Shown in pieces: positions 17,219-25,480 of a stretch of 36,960 nucleotides of DNA. Origin of the DNA: Candidatus Fimimorpha faecalis (lineage in GTDB: Bacteria; Bacillota; Clostridia; Lachnospirales; Lachnospiraceae). The stretch lies in NCBI GenBank assembly GCA_018712075.1, contig DVHN01000122.1, positions 1 through 36,960 of the forward strand. The letters run 5' to 3'. The notes beneath the pieces are model-generated. The model searched no databases and was not told the origin of the DNA. It saw only the letters and a list, made by a program, of their open reading frames with translations. The position numbers and the translations under genes were made by a program. Within the stretch, counting starts at the first letter, position 1. Every line of letters begins with the position of its first letter.

Positions 17219-17362
17219 CTATCGTTTCTCAAAAGCACTTACAAGTAAAATAATCAGACCTAGTAGACCGACTATTAGTGATAAAAAGGACATACCTGTA
17301 GAGCATAATTCTAGCAGGATTGCAAAAAGTAATATACCAATTCCTAATATACATTGTTTCAT
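17219..17362 (-). CDS. Small two-helix membrane protein (47 aa)
   Basis: A short gene found by reading the minus strand between the CAT-like and CsoR-type genes. ATG at 17362 has GAGGAG about 8 nt upstream, and the frame ends in TAG at 17219. The protein starts MKQCILGIGILLFAILLELC, then GMSFLSLIVGLLGLIILLVS and AFEKR. It is almost entirely two hydrophobic helices with a basic C-terminal tail. No family is recognised. Its place between two genes on the same strand and its good ribosome site favour a real gene. Confidence 0.6.
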   Translation of the reverse strand: MKQCILGIGILLFAILLELCSTGMSFLSLIVGLLGLIILLVSAFEKR

Positions 17363-17389
17363 TCTATCATCTCCTCATAAAAAGGTCAC

Positions 17390-17752
17390 TTATTTGATAA
17401 ATTTATCAATTGCCTGATTCAACATTTCTATCGCTTCTTGATCATTTTCTTCTACTGCTTCTACAATACAGTGATTGATATGATTTTTTAAGACGACTTT
17501 TCCTGTATTATTAATCGCAGAGCGTACCGCAGCCAGCTGTATCAATACTTGGCTGCAATCTTCATCGTTTTCTATCATACGTTTGATTGCCTCTAAATGG
17601 CCTATTGCTCTGGACAGGCGGTTTAAAACGGCCTTTTTCTCTTCCCTGCTATGAACATGATGAAAATGTTCTTTCCCATGTTCATGCTTTGAGTCATGTG
17701 TATGTTCATAAGAATGGTTATGAAATACTTCTTTTTCTTGCATATCCATCAT
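17390..17752 (-). CDS. CsoR/RcnR-family metal-sensing repressor
   Basis: A 120-aa all-helical DUF156 repressor. C66, H91 and C95 have exactly the Cys-25-His-4-Cys spacing of Cu(I)-sensing CsoR, and VRSAINNTGKVVLKNHINHC is the family core. The first 35 residues form an extra tail with ten His between positions 11 and 34, which could bind metal. It should bind operator DNA as a tetramer and release it when loaded with metal. No copper exporter or chaperone is in the window, so the target may be its own operon or a distant gene. The start is ATG at 17752; ATGs at 17749 and 17743 are possible. Confidence 0.9.
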   Translation of the reverse strand: MMDMQEKEVFHNHSYEHTHDSKHEHGKEHFHHVHSREEKKAVLNRLSRAIGHLEAIKRMIENDEDCSQVLIQLAAVRSAINNTGKVVLKNHINHCIVEAVEENDQEAIEMLNQAIDKFIK

Positions 17753-17775
17753 TCCCTATCCTTGCATTATATGTC

Positions 17776-18648
17776 TTAGTACGCAATTACCTCATATCCA
17801 TCTTCAGTAACTAATACTTGAATTTCCCACTGTGCAGAATCGGAACCATCCTCGGTATAGACTGTCCATCCATCGCTGTCATCTACAAAAATATCCGCAG
17901 CTCCTGCATTTACCATTGGTTCGATTGTAAACATCAGTCCAGGCACAAGCAACATTTCCGTCCCTCTTCTTCCTATATATCCAACCCAAGGATCTTCATG
18001 GAACTCCACGCCAACTCCATGACCGCCAATTTCTCTTACGACATGGTATCCATTGGCTTCCACATGCTGCTGAACTGCCTGTGCCATATCTCCCATAAAT
18101 CCCCATGGTTTTACTTCCTTTAATCCCAGTTCTACCGACTCTTTTACAACCCGAACTAATTTTTCTCTTTCTGGACTTACCGTTCCAATACAAAACATTC
18201 GGGAAGAATCCGAAAAATATCCATCATAAATCGTTGATACATCTACATTAACAATATCGCCTTCCTGTAAAATCACATCTTCAGAAGGAATTCCATGGCA
18301 AACCTGATCATTGACTGATGTGCAAACACTTTTTGGATAGCCTTCAAATCCAAGAGGAGCCGGAATTCCTCCCATCTCTCTTGTCTTCTCTTCTACCCAT
18401 TGATTAATCTGTTCGGTAGAAATCCCTGGACGAATTTGCTCTGCAATATAGTCCAACACCGCAACATTAATTCTAGCGCTTTCTTTAATCTTCTGTACTT
18501 GCTCTGGCGTTTTAATCATATCTCTTCTTGGCACAATATGTCCTTCTCTTGCATAACGGGCAATCTTTTCATCCAAAGCCTCATGACATACTTTATACTT
18601 CTTCCCACTTCCACACCAACATGGATCATTTCTCCCAATTTTTTTCAT
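17776..18648 (-). CDS. map: Type I methionine aminopeptidase with N-terminal SEC-C zinc motif
   Basis: Removes the N-terminal Met from nascent proteins in the cytoplasm. Residues 10-22 are a SEC-C motif (PCWCGSGKKYKVCH; C10, C12, C21, H22) like the zinc tail of SecA. The catalytic domain has H118 and the metal ligands D136, D147, H210, E243 and E275. At 290 aa it is about 40 residues longer than plain MetAP1 because of the SEC-C part. The ribosome site overlaps a stretch reading AGAGGAGC just upstream. A separate copy near ribosomal genes is usual in this group, so this may be a second paralogue. Confidence 0.95.
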   Translation of the reverse strand: MKKIGRNDPCWCGSGKKYKVCHEALDEKIARYAREGHIVPRRDMIKTPEQVQKIKESARINVAVLDYIAEQIRPGISTEQINQWVEEKTREMGGIPAPLGFEGYPKSVCTSVNDQVCHGIPSEDVILQEGDIVNVDVSTIYDGYFSDSSRMFCIGTVSPEREKLVRVVKESVELGLKEVKPWGFMGDMAQAVQQHVEANGYHVVREIGGHGVGVEFHEDPWVGYIGRRGTEMLLVPGLMFTIEPMVNAGAADIFVDDSDGWTVYTEDGSDSAQWEIQVLVTEDGYEVIAY

Positions 18649-18706
18649 AATCCCAAAAGCTCCTCTCTTAACCTATCTCTCATTTACTAAAAGTAGTATA
18701 TCATTC

Positions 18707-18720
18707 TGAAAACGGTTTTA
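18707..18720 (-). promoter_or_regulatory. cre-like site upstream of map
   Basis: TGAAAACGGTTTTA matches the CcpA-site pattern TGNAANCGNTNNCA except for one base. It lies about 60 bp before the map start codon. A single such match in AT-rich DNA could be chance. Confidence 0.25.
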
Positions 18721-18806
18721 CAATCACTTCTTATATCCCCATACGAATTGGCTGCTCACTATCTGTAGAGGAAGAAGTCTTTCCCCATCTGATAACTATT
18801 CTCGCT

Positions 18807-19721
18807 TTACAAAATCTTCTTTTTCTTAAAAATAATAATACATAGAATAATAACGGAAATACTCAACCCAATAATAAAAGGATATCCATGTTCTAATTCA
18901 GGCATATCTTTAAAGTTCATCCCATACCAGCTTGTAATCAATGTCAATGGAAGAAAAATCGTAGATATAATTGTCAAAACCTGCATATTCCTGTTCTGCT
19001 CTTCATCTACCTGTGCTTTATATGCATCCCGAACTTGCTGGGCATAATCAATCAAGTGAATTGTTTTTCCTATTAACCGTTCGGCACGATCACTAATTGT
19101 TCCAAAATATTTCAAATGTTTTTTCGCAAAAAATCGGTTTTCGTTTTCTTCAAATGCTTTTCCCATTTCCCTCATTTGGTCATAATATCCTCTTAATATA
19201 AGCAGTTGCTTTCTCACCGACATCATATGGTTTTGATAATTTTGCATTCGATCATTTGCAATCTCATCTTCCATTTCCATAATCTCCCGTTCAAATCGCT
19301 CCAAAATAGAACTATCTTTGCTCATAAATTCCGAAATAAAGTTATAAAGAAACTTTTCCTTTGTCTGCCCCTGTTTAACCTTTTTTCTGCAAATTCGCTG
19401 AATTAATCTCTCAGCAAATCCATCCCTCTCTGAAAATACAATATATCTGGAATTAATAAAAAACATAATACGATAACGGCTTCCCAATACATCTAAAAGT
19501 CTTGGAATCGCAAATGTTCCATACAAACAGTCTTGCTGCGTTTCTACTTTACAGAAATAGGCATCTTCCAAAGAAATGTCCCCTTCGTATCCAATTCCAA
19601 TTTGTTCCAAAACTTGCTTACATTCATTTGGACTCACAATAAAAACTGCCTGTCTGCTGCTTTCCAGAATTTCTTCCATTGTTGACTCGATTAACTGTTC
19701 TCCTAATGCATATATTTTCAT
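18807..19721 (-). CDS. CorA-family divalent metal (Mg2+) transporter
   Basis: A 304-aa CorA-type channel for Mg2+ (possibly Co2+ or Ni2+), a membrane pentamer. A large cytoplasmic N-terminal domain with long charged helices (about 120-240) leads to two transmembrane helices at the C-terminus. The signature YGMNF is present at 266-270, just after the first helix (LTIISTIFLPLTLITSW), and the protein ends in a basic KKKK tail. The loop after GMN is MPELEHG, in place of the common MPEL-W form. The gene is followed by about 160 bp with nothing evident except a cre-like match before map. Confidence 0.92.
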   Translation of the reverse strand: MKIYALGEQLIESTMEEILESSRQAVFIVSPNECKQVLEQIGIGYEGDISLEDAYFCKVETQQDCLYGTFAIPRLLDVLGSRYRIMFFINSRYIVFSERDGFAERLIQRICRKKVKQGQTKEKFLYNFISEFMSKDSSILERFEREIMEMEDEIANDRMQNYQNHMMSVRKQLLILRGYYDQMREMGKAFEENENRFFAKKHLKYFGTISDRAERLIGKTIHLIDYAQQVRDAYKAQVDEEQNRNMQVLTIISTIFLPLTLITSWYGMNFKDMPELEHGYPFIIGLSISVIILCIIIFKKKKIL

Positions 19722-19798
19722 TTTTACCCATTTCCTTTACCAGTTTCCGTTAACAAGGCAATCCTGCCCCATCCTCTCTGTTTATGGAATCAAATTGA

Positions 19799-20740
19799 TT
19801 ATTTTACATTAATAGGATTCCCCTCTAACCAATACTTCACATTATTTAAATTAATGATGGCTCTTTTTACAAGTGCCTCTTTTGTAGCAAACGCAATATG
19901 AGGAGTGGCAATTAAATTTTTTGCATGAAGAAGTGGATGTTCCTGTGGTACTGGAGGTTCCATTTCAAATACATCCACACAGGCTCCTGCAATTTTCCCC
20001 TCATTCAAAGCTTCTGCCAATGCCTCACTATCTACAACTGGACCTCTCGCCGTATTAATCAAAACAGAAGTTTTCTTCATTAACGCCAGTCTGTCTCGAT
20101 TAATTAATCCCCTCGTTTCCTCACTCAATGGTACATGCAGCGACACAATATCACAATGAGACAACAATTCTTCCAAGCTTACGTAAGTTACATTTGGCAG
20201 TTCTTTCTTCGTTCTAGAATATGCATAAACTTCACAGCCAAATGCAGAAGCAATATTCGCCACTCTTAAACCAATCGCTCCCGTTCCAATTACTCCAAAC
20301 TTCTTTCCTTCCAGCTCCATGCCAATAAGACCATCTTTCGTTCCTCCAACTCGAACTCTTTCATTACATGGAATCACATTTCGATATAACGTAATCAACA
20401 TACCAAATACTAAATCAGAAACCGCTGCATTGGAATAGCCTGCACAGTTACATACTGTAATTCCCTTCGCTCTGCAAGCCTCCATTGCAATATGATCTAA
20501 GCCTGTAAACGCAACCGCCAACAACTTTAAATTATGACATCCCAGAATCACTTCCTCATTCATCGGAAGATTTGCAACCATAATAATATCGGCGTCTTTT
20601 CCTCGTTCAATTAACGTTTCGGTATCCGTCACCCTTGTATCATATAAAACTAACTCTACTCTATCCCCTAAAATTTCCTCTGCCATCGACAGAAATTGAC
20701 TCTTCTCAACTCCAAGCGGCTCAATTACTACTAACTTCAC
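19799..20740 (-). CDS. D-isomer-specific 2-hydroxyacid dehydrogenase
   Basis: A 313-aa NAD-dependent dehydrogenase reducing 2-keto acids to D-2-hydroxy acids (or the reverse). The NAD fold has GTGAIG (152-157). The catalytic triad is R232 in NTARG, E261 in FEMEPP and H281 in TPHIAF. The exact substrate (glycerate, phosphoglycerate, lactate or other) cannot be set from motifs; there is no C-terminal ACT domain, so it is not a standard long SerA. The start is GTG at 20740 with AAAGGAG 8 nt upstream. The remnant of a PIN toxin gene lies 83 bp upstream on the same strand. Confidence 0.92.
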   Translation of the reverse strand: MKLVVIEPLGVEKSQFLSMAEEILGDRVELVLYDTRVTDTETLIERGKDADIIMVANLPMNEEVILGCHNLKLLAVAFTGLDHIAMEACRAKGITVCNCAGYSNAAVSDLVFGMLITLYRNVIPCNERVRVGGTKDGLIGMELEGKKFGVIGTGAIGLRVANIASAFGCEVYAYSRTKKELPNVTYVSLEELLSHCDIVSLHVPLSEETRGLINRDRLALMKKTSVLINTARGPVVDSEALAEALNEGKIAGACVDVFEMEPPVPQEHPLLHAKNLIATPHIAFATKEALVKRAIINLNNVKYWLEGNPINVK

Positions 20741-20823
20741 AATCGTATCTCCTTTCTTATCGCCTCTTCTTATGCTATCATCTCATATTTTTCTCCGTTT
20801 TACAATCCCTACATTAACTTTAA

Positions 20824-20925
20824 TCAATGGAACAAGAATCGTTCAATAGAACTAAGAATTTTTCTTGGAAATTCTCCAAAAAATACACCAGAGATTAGGA
20901 CATTTGTATCCAATACAATTTTCAT
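20824..20925 (-). pseudogene. Truncated PIN-domain toxin gene (VapC-like)
   Basis: ATG at 20925 opens a frame starting MKIVLDTNVLISGVFFGEFP, which is the N-terminus of a PIN-domain nuclease with the first catalytic Asp in LDTNVLISG. It runs on as RKILSSIERF and stops after 33 residues at 20824, where full-length toxins have about 130-140. Only 83 bp remain before the next gene, so the rest of the domain, with the other acidic residues, is deleted. The ATGA overlap with the antitoxin gene is intact. It should give no active nuclease. Confidence 0.8.
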
Positions 20926-21188
20926 CTTTTTTTCTTCTTTCTTGTAGATTTAACAATATCATTGACATCACTTTCAGAATAACCAACTGAAGCAGCCCAC
21001 TTCTGTGCTTCATCCAGAGACGCCTCAAATTCTTCTACAGAAGGAAGTTTCAATGCCTTGAGCATAATAACATCCCCTGAAGTATACACCACCAACTTAT
21101 CACCAGTATCAATTGATAATCGCTTCCGAATACTGATCGGCAAGGAAATTTGACCTTTGGATGAAACCGTTAAAATCTGTGTATTCAT
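20922..21188 (-). CDS. AbrB/MazE-type (SpoVT-AbrB fold) antitoxin
   Basis: An 88-aa protein. Residues 5-45 form the swapped-hairpin DNA-binding domain (LTVSSKGQISLPISIRKRL, GDKLVVYTSGDVIMLK). The C-terminal part (about 50-80, VEEFEASLDEAQKWAASVG) would be the toxin-binding helix, followed by a lysine-rich tail. ATG at 21188 has AAAGGGG 9 nt upstream. It is paired by a 4-bp overlap with a PIN toxin gene that is now truncated, so it may survive as an orphan antitoxin or autoregulator. A palindromic operator sits just upstream. Confidence 0.9.
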   Translation of the reverse strand: MNTQILTVSSKGQISLPISIRKRLSIDTGDKLVVYTSGDVIMLKALKLPSVEEFEASLDEAQKWAASVGYSESDVNDIVKSTRKKKKR

Positions 21189-21206
21189 TTCATCAAGCCC
21201 CTTTCT

Positions 21207-21255
21207 AGTAAGAATTTCTTACTTATATTATGTAACAATCTAATTACATATGCAA
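21207..21255 (-). promoter_or_regulatory. Antitoxin promoter with palindromic operator
   Basis: On the minus strand TTGCAT (21250-21255), a 17-bp spacer and CATAAT (21227-21232) form a promoter. Just downstream a perfect palindrome, AGTAAGAA / T / TTCTTACT (21207-21223), covers the probable start point. This layout is typical of toxin-antitoxin autorepression by the antitoxin. Confidence 0.6.
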
Positions 21256-21277
21256 GAATAATTGTAATTTTTCTGAT

Positions 21278-21325
21278 AAAAACGGTATGTGTTCAATGGG
21301 CTTCCATTGTTCACATACCGTTTTT
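21278..21325 (-). terminator. Terminator of the alpha-glucan operon, bidirectional
   Basis: A 14-bp stem (21278-21291 with 21312-21325) is extended by an inner CAATGG/CCATTG helix after a TT/TT internal loop. T-runs on both strands allow it to end the GH13-side transcript on the minus strand. Confidence 0.85.
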
Positions 21326-21333
21326 GAAATTTG

Positions 21334-23001
21334 TTAAACTTCTAATATTACGGCCTGATAGGAGTCTAATGTTAATTGATTGTCGTTATACTCCATGTCT
21401 GGCAGGTTGTTGAGTAAAACTTTCTTTATGTTTTGGACTGGCAATGTTTGTTTTTCTGCATTGAAGTTTCCAATGATTAACAATGTATTTTTGCTTCCTT
21501 TTCTAAAGTAGGCCATTACATTTGGAATTTCTTCAAAGATTGGTTCTGTTGTTCCATACACAACGGTTTCTTTATATTCTGGATTTTTTCTAAGAGCAAT
21601 TAGTTTTTGATAGAAAGCAAAAACGGAATCTTCCTGACCAACCTGTGCGGCTGCATTGATTTCTTTATAGTTTTCATTGAGTCCTAACCATGGAGTTCCT
21701 ACCGTAAATCCAGCATTCTTGCCATCATTCCACTGGAATGGAGTTCTGGCATTGTCTCTGCTGTAATGTCCAACTGCTTGAATTGCTTCTTCTGGAGTAA
21801 GACCTGCATTCAAGGCAACCTGATATTCGTCTTTGCTGCTGACATCATCAATCTCCTCGATCGAATGAAATTGCTTATTTGTCATTCCAATTTCCTGTCC
21901 CTGATAAATAAATGGAAGACCTCTTAACATAAAGTACATCGCCGCCAATAACTTCTTTCCCCGATCATTACAAGCATTTTCTGGCAAGTAGTGGCTAACG
22001 CCACGAGGTTCATCGTGATTTTCAATAATGTTGGAGAAAAATCCAATATTCTCACTTTGACGCTGACTGAGAAAACAACATTGTTTGTATTCGTCTGGAC
22101 TAGGAACGTTACAGTCATACCATCCCTTCATTGATTTTCCAGCACAAGTTTCCTTAAAGTCAAACATGGAAGAGAAATATCCATTGTCTCCGATAAAGTC
22201 TGGAATTTCTTCTTCTTTTTCATTAAATACCTCTCCAACAGTAAATGCCTGATACGGAAGAAATGCCTGATCTCGCATCTCTGCAAAAAACTTTCCAATT
22301 CCTTTCGCTTCTTTGAGCATACAATCAATATTACAAAGTCCATCTTCTCGATCGGCTGGATAATCTTTCCATGGAAGCACTTTTTTAATATTGATAATTG
22401 CATCAATACGGAATCCCGCAATTCCTTTCTCCAGCCACCAGCGAATCATTTCGTATACTTTTTGGCGCAGTTTTGGATTTTCCCAATTCAAATCTGGCTG
22501 CTTTTTATGGAATACGTGCAAGTAATACTTGTCTTCATGACCTGGAAGTTTCTCCCAAACTGGTCCTCCAAAATAAGAGCGCCAATTACATGGAAGTTTT
22601 CCATCTTTTACTGTTTCAATATAAAAATAGCTTCCATACTCCCCGTCAGGATCGGCAATCGCTTTTTGGAACCACTCATGCTCGTCCGAACAATGGTTAA
22701 CTACCAAGTCCATAACAATATACATGTCTCTCTTCTTGGCTTCTGCAATAAGTCGTTCTACGTCTTCCATTGTTCCAAACTGTGGATCAATTCCACAATA
22801 ATCTGCCACATCATATCCCTGATCGGCACATGGTGAAACATAAATTGGAGAAATCCATATAATATCTACGCCCAGATTTTTTAAATAATCTAATTTTTCA
22901 ATAATACCAGGCACATCACCGATTCCATCTCCATTGGAATCATAAAAACTTTTCGGATAAATTTGATACGCAACCTTATCATGCCACCATTGTTTTTTCA
23001 A
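21334..23001 (-). CDS. Alpha-glucosidase / oligo-1,6-glucosidase, GH13
   Basis: A 555-aa cytoplasmic GH13 (subfamily 31-like) enzyme that releases glucose from short alpha-glucans. YQIYPKSFYDSNGDGIGD, region I DLVVNH, nucleophile D200 in GFRIDAI, acid/base E257 in TVGEVF and D330 in ENHDEPR are all present. The residue after the nucleophile is Ala (A201), where isomaltases commonly have Val; published work ties this position to alpha-1,4 versus alpha-1,6 preference, so maltose-type substrates are plausible. The start is TTG at 23001 with AGGAGGGG 6 nt upstream; no in-frame ATG lies near. It follows malQ by 12 bp and is the last gene of the operon. Confidence 0.94.
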   Translation of the reverse strand: MKKQWWHDKVAYQIYPKSFYDSNGDGIGDVPGIIEKLDYLKNLGVDIIWISPIYVSPCADQGYDVADYCGIDPQFGTMEDVERLIAEAKKRDMYIVMDLVVNHCSDEHEWFQKAIADPDGEYGSYFYIETVKDGKLPCNWRSYFGGPVWEKLPGHEDKYYLHVFHKKQPDLNWENPKLRQKVYEMIRWWLEKGIAGFRIDAIINIKKVLPWKDYPADREDGLCNIDCMLKEAKGIGKFFAEMRDQAFLPYQAFTVGEVFNEKEEEIPDFIGDNGYFSSMFDFKETCAGKSMKGWYDCNVPSPDEYKQCCFLSQRQSENIGFFSNIIENHDEPRGVSHYLPENACNDRGKKLLAAMYFMLRGLPFIYQGQEIGMTNKQFHSIEEIDDVSSKDEYQVALNAGLTPEEAIQAVGHYSRDNARTPFQWNDGKNAGFTVGTPWLGLNENYKEINAAAQVGQEDSVFAFYQKLIALRKNPEYKETVVYGTTEPIFEEIPNVMAYFRKGSKNTLLIIGNFNAEKQTLPVQNIKKVLLNNLPDMEYNDNQLTLDSYQAVILEV

Positions 23002-23013
23002 TTTTAGCCCCTC

Positions 23014-24504
23014 CTATCTTCCATATCGTTTTGTTAACTTCAGGATTTTATCCATCAACTCCTGTGTCAGTTCCCCCTCTGTTAAACGCCATTCCCAATT
23101 TCCTCCAAGTGTGGATGGACGATTCATTCGAGTAGAATTGTCATATCCAAAATAGTCCTGAAGTGGAATCACACAGAGATTTGCCTTACTTCTCATAACG
23201 AGAGAAATAAAACACCAATTTAATTGATCTTCTGGTGTATAATAATCACATAAATAATCTCTTGCCATCTGGCGTTCTTCCTCTGTGATACTCTTAAACC
23301 AACCCGCAATTGTTTCATTATCATGAGTTCCCGTATAGGCAACACAGTTTTCTGGATAGTTATGAGTCAAATAATCATTTGCATTACTGGAATCTCTGCT
23401 GTCAAAAGCAAATTCGAGCACCTTCATTCCTGGATAGCCACTTTCTGTTACCAGTTGTTTTACCGAATCTGTCATATAACCTAAATCTTCTGCAATAATT
23501 TCTTTCTCTCCTAACGCCCATTGAATTGTTCGGAACAATTCAATTCCAGGTCCTTTTTCCCAATGCCCATTTTCTGCCGTTTTATCTCCATATGGAATGG
23601 AATAATACTCATCAAAACCACGGAAATGATCAATTCGTACTACATCATACAGTTCATAACAATATGCAAGTCTTTGAATCCACCACTCATAGCCAGTATT
23701 TCTATGAACTTCCCATTTATAAAGTGGATTTCCCCAAAGCTGTCCTGTTGCGGAAAAACCATCTGGAGGACATCCTGCAACTGCCACAGGATAGTTTTTG
23801 TCATCCAATTGGAACAGCCATGGATGCGCCCATGTATCAGCACTGTCCATAGCAACATAAATTGGAATATCTCCAATAATTTGAATTCCATGTTCATTGG
23901 CATATGTTTTTAACTGTTTCCACTGCTTATAAAATACGAATTGCATATATTCCTGAAACTCAATATCAAAATACAATTCTCTCTGATAATATTCCATTGC
24001 AAAATCCCAACGCATTCGAATATCTTCCGCCCACTCGGTCCAGCTTACTCCTCCAAAACGCTGCTTCACTGCCATAAACAATGCATAATCTTTCAACCAA
24101 TAGGCATTTTTTTCCACGAACTGATGAAATTCCCAGTTTTCATTAATATTACTTCTCTCATATGCTTTATGAAGCAATTCAAACCGTCCATTGTAAATCT
24201 TTGTATAGTCCACTCGTGCTGGATTTTCTCCAAAATCAATTGAATCACATTCTTGCTTTGTTAAGACTCCTTCCTCAATTAAAGCTTCCAGGCTAATAAA
24301 GTATGGATTTCCTGCAAATGTTGAGAAAGACTGATATGGTGAATCTCCATATCCAGTCGGGCCTAGAGGAAGTATCTGCCAATACTTCTGTCCTGCTGCT
24401 TCTAGCTGATCTACAAATTCATACGCACTTTTGGAAAAACAGCCAATCCCATACTTGGAAGGCAAACTTGTAATTGATAATAAGATTCCACTGCTTCGTT
24501 TCAT
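23014..24504 (-). CDS. malQ: 4-alpha-glucanotransferase, GH77
   Basis: MalQ (496 aa) disproportionates maltodextrins, releasing glucose and longer chains. The N-terminus SSGILLSITSLPSKYGIG, YWQILPLGPTGYGDSPYQS, GDIPIYVAMDSAD, nucleophile D292 in VVRIDHFRGF, acid/base E339 in IIAEDLG and GTHDNETI are all conserved. GGAGGG lies 9 nt before the ATG, which overlaps the stop of the upstream gene (ATGA). With the GH13 enzyme it would break down imported maltodextrin. Confidence 0.97.
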   Translation of the reverse strand: MKRSSGILLSITSLPSKYGIGCFSKSAYEFVDQLEAAGQKYWQILPLGPTGYGDSPYQSFSTFAGNPYFISLEALIEEGVLTKQECDSIDFGENPARVDYTKIYNGRFELLHKAYERSNINENWEFHQFVEKNAYWLKDYALFMAVKQRFGGVSWTEWAEDIRMRWDFAMEYYQRELYFDIEFQEYMQFVFYKQWKQLKTYANEHGIQIIGDIPIYVAMDSADTWAHPWLFQLDDKNYPVAVAGCPPDGFSATGQLWGNPLYKWEVHRNTGYEWWIQRLAYCYELYDVVRIDHFRGFDEYYSIPYGDKTAENGHWEKGPGIELFRTIQWALGEKEIIAEDLGYMTDSVKQLVTESGYPGMKVLEFAFDSRDSSNANDYLTHNYPENCVAYTGTHDNETIAGWFKSITEEERQMARDYLCDYYTPEDQLNWCFISLVMRSKANLCVIPLQDYFGYDNSTRMNRPSTLGGNWEWRLTEGELTQELMDKILKLTKRYGR

Positions 24505-25370
24505 TTTTCTTTTCCCTCCGTTATCATGATTCCAAAATGGTCAGAAACAATCGGTTCCCGTACACCATTCATAATCACTTGACTTGTCTTTATATTTCTT
24601 TTTTGATTACACCAAATAAAATCAATTCGCATCCCCGTTATTTTTTCTTTTTCTTTCCAGCCATCAATGTTTTCTGTAACGGTAATGCCATTATCTTTTT
24701 GCTCTGCCAGTTCGTAACAATCAAACCATCCCGACTGTTTTACATAATCATATCCTTCCTTTCGGACATGTGCAGGATTATTAAGATCTCCTAATATCCA
24801 AATCGGAGTAGAATCTTCTGTTTTTACTTCTGCCTCTAACCGATTCCACTGAATCGAAAATGGATCAATGGATGGATCCTTTTCTTCTTTCCACCATCCA
24901 GCGTGAACCGAATAGAACCATTGTTGTTCTCCATTTCCATCAATCAAGGCACCTAGAATCATTCTTGTTCTCCAATTATTATAATCCGTTTGAGCAGTAA
25001 TGTAACCTATTTTTATCTCAATGATTGGATGAATACTAAAAATTGCCAATCCCTCATCATACTTTGAATAACCCAACTTCATTGGAAGCCATGTCCAATT
25101 ACATTCTTTTCCTGGATTTAGACGTTTCCAGTGATTTACAAACTCCAACATATAGTTATCTTGACGAATTACAATTTCTTTTTTACAAGGAATGTATCCC
25201 GTATGTTTCAGTTTATCCTCATCAAATGGTTCTGCATCATGTGTCTGATTCACTTCTTGCATGGCAACGATGTCTGCATGGTGATTACTTACTGCATCTG
25301 AAAACATTCTGCATTTCTTTTTCCACTCTTTTTCAATTAAACTATGTGTATTGAGACTAATCAGCTTCAT
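24501..25370 (-). CDS. Endonuclease/exonuclease/phosphatase-fold protein in the maltose operon
   Basis: A 289-aa Mg-dependent EEP-fold hydrolase. It has the motifs LNTHS near the start, AMQEVNQ (E39 binds metal), GDLNNP and the C-terminal SDHFG. The fold covers nucleases, sphingomyelinases and phosphatases, so sequence alone does not give the substrate. Its tight place between the PTS permease and malQ, with a 4-bp overlap to malQ, suggests action on a phosphorylated sugar or a linked regulatory role rather than DNA. There is no signal peptide. Confidence 0.85.
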   Translation of the reverse strand: MKLISLNTHSLIEKEWKKKCRMFSDAVSNHHADIVAMQEVNQTHDAEPFDEDKLKHTGYIPCKKEIVIRQDNYMLEFVNHWKRLNPGKECNWTWLPMKLGYSKYDEGLAIFSIHPIIEIKIGYITAQTDYNNWRTRMILGALIDGNGEQQWFYSVHAGWWKEEKDPSIDPFSIQWNRLEAEVKTEDSTPIWILGDLNNPAHVRKEGYDYVKQSGWFDCYELAEQKDNGITVTENIDGWKEKEKITGMRIDFIWCNQKRNIKTSQVIMNGVREPIVSDHFGIMITEGKEK

Positions 25371-25394
25371 ATGCCTTATCCTCTCTTATAGTTT

Positions 25395-25445
25395 GAGCGG
25401 CCACAGCATTGAGGCAAAATTAGGGGATCATGCTGAAAGCCGCTC
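25395..25445 (-). other. Intercistronic hairpin downstream of the PTS gene
   Basis: GAGCGGC (25395-25401) pairs with GCCGCTC (25439-25445), and inside it CAGCAT pairs with ATGCTG (25404-25409 with 25430-25435). On the minus strand no T-run follows, so it is not a clear terminator. It may be an mRNA-stability or processing element that makes expression of the permease differ from the enzymes. Confidence 0.5.
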
Positions 25446-25480
25446 ATGTATTATATTTCCAAAAATTAACGAATTAACAA

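Noticed and set aside
23521-23913. Plus-strand frames opposite malQ and similar ones opposite GH130 and PTS genes
   Set aside because: Low-complexity composition, no ribosome sites, fully inside strongly conserved genes.
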